From positions 1 through 14,414 of the forward strand of contig DAOVGP010000041.1 of the NCBI GenBank assembly GCA_030672375.1: DNA of 14,414 nucleotides, read 5' to 3'. This document shows, piece after piece, positions 12,589 to 14,414 of this stretch (within the stretch, counting starts at the first letter, position 1; every line of letters starts with the position of its first letter). The position numbers and the translations under genes were made by a program. This stretch comes from Candidatus Aenigmatarchaeota archaeon (GTDB taxonomy: Archaea > Aenigmatarchaeota > Aenigmatarchaeia > CG10238-14). The notes below the pieces were generated by a model. It searched no databases. It was not told where the DNA came from and saw only the letters and a program-made list of their open reading frames with translations.

Positions 12589-13413
12589 TCAACCACAAAT
12601 TTTTTCTGCTTCTCTGGAAAATTTCTCTAATTTTTTTAATCGAATTTTCGCGATTTCACTGAGTTTCTCTAAATCCTTTCTCAATAAATGTATTGCCAAG
12701 ATCAAACCAGCGTTCGCCAATTTTTTCTGAGAATGTCTGTCCAATGTTCTCAAAATCGTTATTGGATAAAGTTTCTTTTTTTCTACTAATACCTCCAAAC
12801 CTTGCTTTACAGGATATCTCCATCCTATCAATTTCAATTCTTTATTATTTGCATACTTAATCGTATCCCGAGAAAATTTTGTGTTGCAAACTAACCAAGG
12901 TTGGTCGAATTTTTGACATGATCCTTGTTTCCAACCATCTCTCAAATCCAGAAATCTGGCATAAGTATATAATGCAACTTTTAATCCAGTATAAATTCCA
13001 GGTAAGTTATGATACTTACACTCTATCATGTAATTTTTGTTCTCTTTTGTTGCTATAACATCGATTTCATGTTTAACACTAACACCTTTAATTATACGAT
13101 TCCTTTTTGTCCAATAACCATACTCTCTTAGAATTTCAGAGATGAAATGTTCAAAAGTAAAACCAGCAGGTCCTAATCTAAAGATAGAGCTTTTTAAGTC
13201 ATATCTTGCGGCAACATACGGCATCTCTTTTTTCAATAATCTCAAAGTCATTCGGAGAATTTCTCTGGTCGTTATACCATCATGAGAATTTCTCTCAACT
13301 TCATCCACTATCTTTTGCGCAAGCTCTAGTGTAGCACCAGCCCTTAAACAAGTTCTTTTTATTTTATCTGGTCTGAATTGTTCTGTTTCCCCAGAAGCCT
13401 TTGTTACTAACAT
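12589..13413 (-). CDS. ATP-cone / PD-(D/E)XK endonuclease fusion
   Basis: A 274-residue protein in three parts. Residues 1-90 are an ATP-cone (VTKASGETEQFRPDKIKRTC, then a helical bundle ending AARYDLKSSIFRLG), the nucleotide-sensing module that controls ribonucleotide reductases and NrdR. Residues 90-200 are a restriction-endonuclease-like fold with the catalytic set E93, D118 (HEID), E131 and K133 (IECK). The C-terminal 60 residues are helical, with a possible helix-hairpin-helix at KLANAGLILAIHLLRKDL. No methyltransferase is adjacent, so it is not an ordinary restriction-modification pair. A nuclease gated by ATP/dATP level is the natural inference. The active site looks intact. Confidence 0.85.
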   Translation of the reverse strand: MLVTKASGETEQFRPDKIKRTCLRAGATLELAQKIVDEVERNSHDGITTREILRMTLRLLKKEMPYVAARYDLKSSIFRLGPAGFTFEHFISEILREYGYWTKRNRIIKGVSVKHEIDVIATKENKNYMIECKYHNLPGIYTGLKVALYTYARFLDLRDGWKQGSCQKFDQPWLVCNTKFSRDTIKYANNKELKLIGWRYPVKQGLEVLVEKKKLYPITILRTLDRHSQKKLANAGLILAIHLLRKDLEKLSEIAKIRLKKLEKFSREAEKICG

Positions 13414-13482
13414 GGATGATCAATTCCCCATTTTCTATTATAAAATATGTTAGCCTTAGATAAAATACACACAAGAATTGAA

Positions 13483-14109
13483 TCATTTTAGAATTTTACC
13501 TGTCTCAATATACCACAAATATAAATCAAGTTCACCTAGAGTTATGTTTAACTTATCTGCGAGAGTTTTTAATATTTCTTCGATTTCCAAGTATTTTTTC
13601 GGCGTTAATGTTTTGGGGCGTTCTATCAACCTGTGTCTGACAAGTAAATCTATTATGTGAAAATCTATTATTGCCAGATTTTCATAACCTATATTTCTCA
13701 GGAAATGGCTGGCCTCTTTGTAACCAAAACCTTTTACTTTCTTCACAAACCATTCCCTTAATTTTTTCTCGTTTTCAAAAATGTCCATTGTACGTTTAAG
13801 GAAATCCTTATGTTTCCTGGCTTCTATGATATATTTTGCCCTTGCAGTGGGATAACGATGACCTAGTGTTTCAAGTCTATCGATCAGTTGGGATTCAGTA
13901 AAATAACAGAAACCATCCTTTATCTCATTCTGTATTTTTATGCTGCGCTCAGCATTGAAATTGGCTGTCATTATACAGAAACAGAGTTCATTGAATATTT
14001 CATCATTCGAACCTTTACCGATTTCTTTGAATTCTTTTATACGAGTGTCCACGAATTCTTTAACTTTACTGTTCTTCAATTTTTCAACAGACTCTATCAG
14101 CTTTATCAT
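13483..14109 (-). CDS. ogg: Archaeal 8-oxoguanine DNA glycosylase/lyase (Ogg2 type)
   Basis: Base-excision repair enzyme removing 8-oxoguanine and nicking the abasic site. The 208 residues match the archaeal Ogg2 family. The helix-hairpin-helix VKGFGYKEASHFLRNIG (125-141) contains the expected nucleophile K131, and the catalytic aspartate D149 follows in AIIDFHIIDLL. The N-terminal ELCFCIMTANFNAERSIKIQ and the C-terminal LDLYLWYIETGKI are also typical. Upstream is the divergent ArsR-like gene; downstream, 69 nt away, is the ATP-cone nuclease on the same strand, a possible DNA-maintenance pair. Confidence 0.94.
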   Translation of the reverse strand: MIKLIESVEKLKNSKVKEFVDTRIKEFKEIGKGSNDEIFNELCFCIMTANFNAERSIKIQNEIKDGFCYFTESQLIDRLETLGHRYPTARAKYIIEARKHKDFLKRTMDIFENEKKLREWFVKKVKGFGYKEASHFLRNIGYENLAIIDFHIIDLLVRHRLIERPKTLTPKKYLEIEEILKTLADKLNITLGELDLYLWYIETGKILK

Positions 14110-14166
14110 TAGTTTTATTAAGTTTTGATATTTTAAAAAAGGTAATTGTTAAAAACTCTATGATTC

Positions 14167-14176
14167 GGCGTTCGCC
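14167..14176. promoter_or_regulatory. Dyad GGCG-TT-CGCC in a divergent promoter region
   Basis: A GC-rich dyad stands out in AT-rich sequence between ogg (-) and the ArsR-like gene (+). The loop is too short for a good RNA hairpin, so a protein operator is more likely than a terminator. The regulator encoded right beside it is an obvious candidate to bind, but this is inference. The preceding TCTATGATTCGG resembles the repeat core of 9.3-12.2 kb loosely. Confidence 0.3.
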
Positions 14177-14223
14177 TAACAAAATCAACAACCTTTTTCT
14201 TATTGACTATCGAATAAAAGATT

Positions 14224-14414
14224 ATGTCAGATGATGAACCAGTTACAATTGTCGATAGAGAGGTGTTAAAAGTATTATCTGCAGACACAAGAATGGATAT
14301 ATTGAAAATGCTTTCTAAAGGTGACCGTACACCCTCTTTTATTGGTAAGAAACTTGGTAAAACTAGCTCAACAATTGTCGAACATTTAGACATACTTGTA
14401 AAGGTAGGTTTGGT
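14224..14414 (+). CDS. ArsR-like winged-helix transcription regulator (partial)
   Basis: The frame starts at ATG 14224 and is open to the window edge, giving 63 residues. LKVLSADTRMDILKMLSKGDRTPSFIGKKLGKTSSTIVEHLDILVKVGL is a helix-turn-helix of the ArsR/winged-helix kind, with 'STIVEHLDILVKVGL' as the recognition helix leading into the wing. The acidic N terminus (MSDDEPV) is short. The C terminus, which would carry any ligand or dimer domain, is outside the window. No ribosome site is obvious. Confidence 0.75.
   Translation, partial: MSDDEPVTIVDREVLKVLSADTRMDILKMLSKGDRTPSFIGKKLGKTSSTIVEHLDILVKVGL

Noticed and set aside
12589..14109. Complete defence island formed by nuclease, Ogg and orphan
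   Set aside because: No methyltransferase, NTPase partner or antitoxin is adjacent, Ogg is a housekeeping repair enzyme, and grouping rests only on proximity.
1..14414. CRISPR array, rRNA gene or transposase
   Set aside because: No regularly spaced direct repeats with unique spacers, no rRNA-like stretch and no transposase or integrase ORF was found.

Overview
The window looks like AT-rich archaeal chromosome. The evidence is an archaeal-type zinc-ribbon ribosomal protein S14, an LSm (Sm-like) protein, a piece of TATA-binding protein (TBP), a HerA-type ATPase, an archaeal Ogg glycosylase, an archaeal-type prepilin peptidase and three tRNA genes without an encoded CCA. Many genes also have a TATA box about 25 nt upstream of the start codon, as in leaderless archaeal transcripts. 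A broken-up ribosomal operon (L5 end and S14, followed by a prepilin peptidase instead of S8) and many short unrecognised ORFs suggest an uncultivated, possibly DPANN-like lineage. That placement is inference; no 16S rRNA or full phylogenetic marker is present.

Layout. Positions 1-1250 (+): the end of a probable L5 gene, a small overlapping ORF, S14 and a prepilin peptidase. Positions 1287-2914 (-): seryl-tRNA synthetase and a conserved-looking orphan. Positions 2915-3247: a mostly non-coding divergent region with one doubtful serine-rich ORF. Positions 3248-5075: ScpB, a membrane-anchored secreted protein, tRNA-Leu(GAG) on the minus strand, and a DUF192 protein. Positions 5067-7137: an arginase-fold enzyme with altered active-site loops (-), a UPF0173 metallo-hydrolase (+), a small winged-helix-like protein (+) and tRNA-Glu(CTC) (-). 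Positions 7138-9231 (-): a long HerA-like ATPase with extra C-terminal domains.

Positions 9232-12200 differ from the rest. They are gene-poor and contain a family of short direct repeats (core TCTATCTGATTCGG), a 15-codon tandem repeat in a tiny acidic ORF, a short MscS channel with a repeat right against its stop codon, a compact run of small genes (LSm, an 87-residue orphan, a 47-residue orphan, a zinc-ribbon protein), a 5'-truncated TBP fragment with no start codon, and tRNA-Arg(TCG). A tRNA-3'-end-like scrap abuts one repeat, and the TBP fragment begins where another repeat ends. This looks like a decayed or rearranged island.

Positions 12224-14414: an all-helical orphan, an ATP-cone/PD-(D/E)XK nuclease fusion and an Ogg DNA glycosylase on the minus strand, then the start of an ArsR-like regulator on the plus strand running off the window. 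DNA maintenance is a loose theme (ScpB, HerA, nuclease, Ogg), but these genes are not one operon and no complete defence system can be identified. The best leads are the repeat family with its disrupted neighbours, the variant ureohydrolase, and the ATP-gated nuclease fusion.
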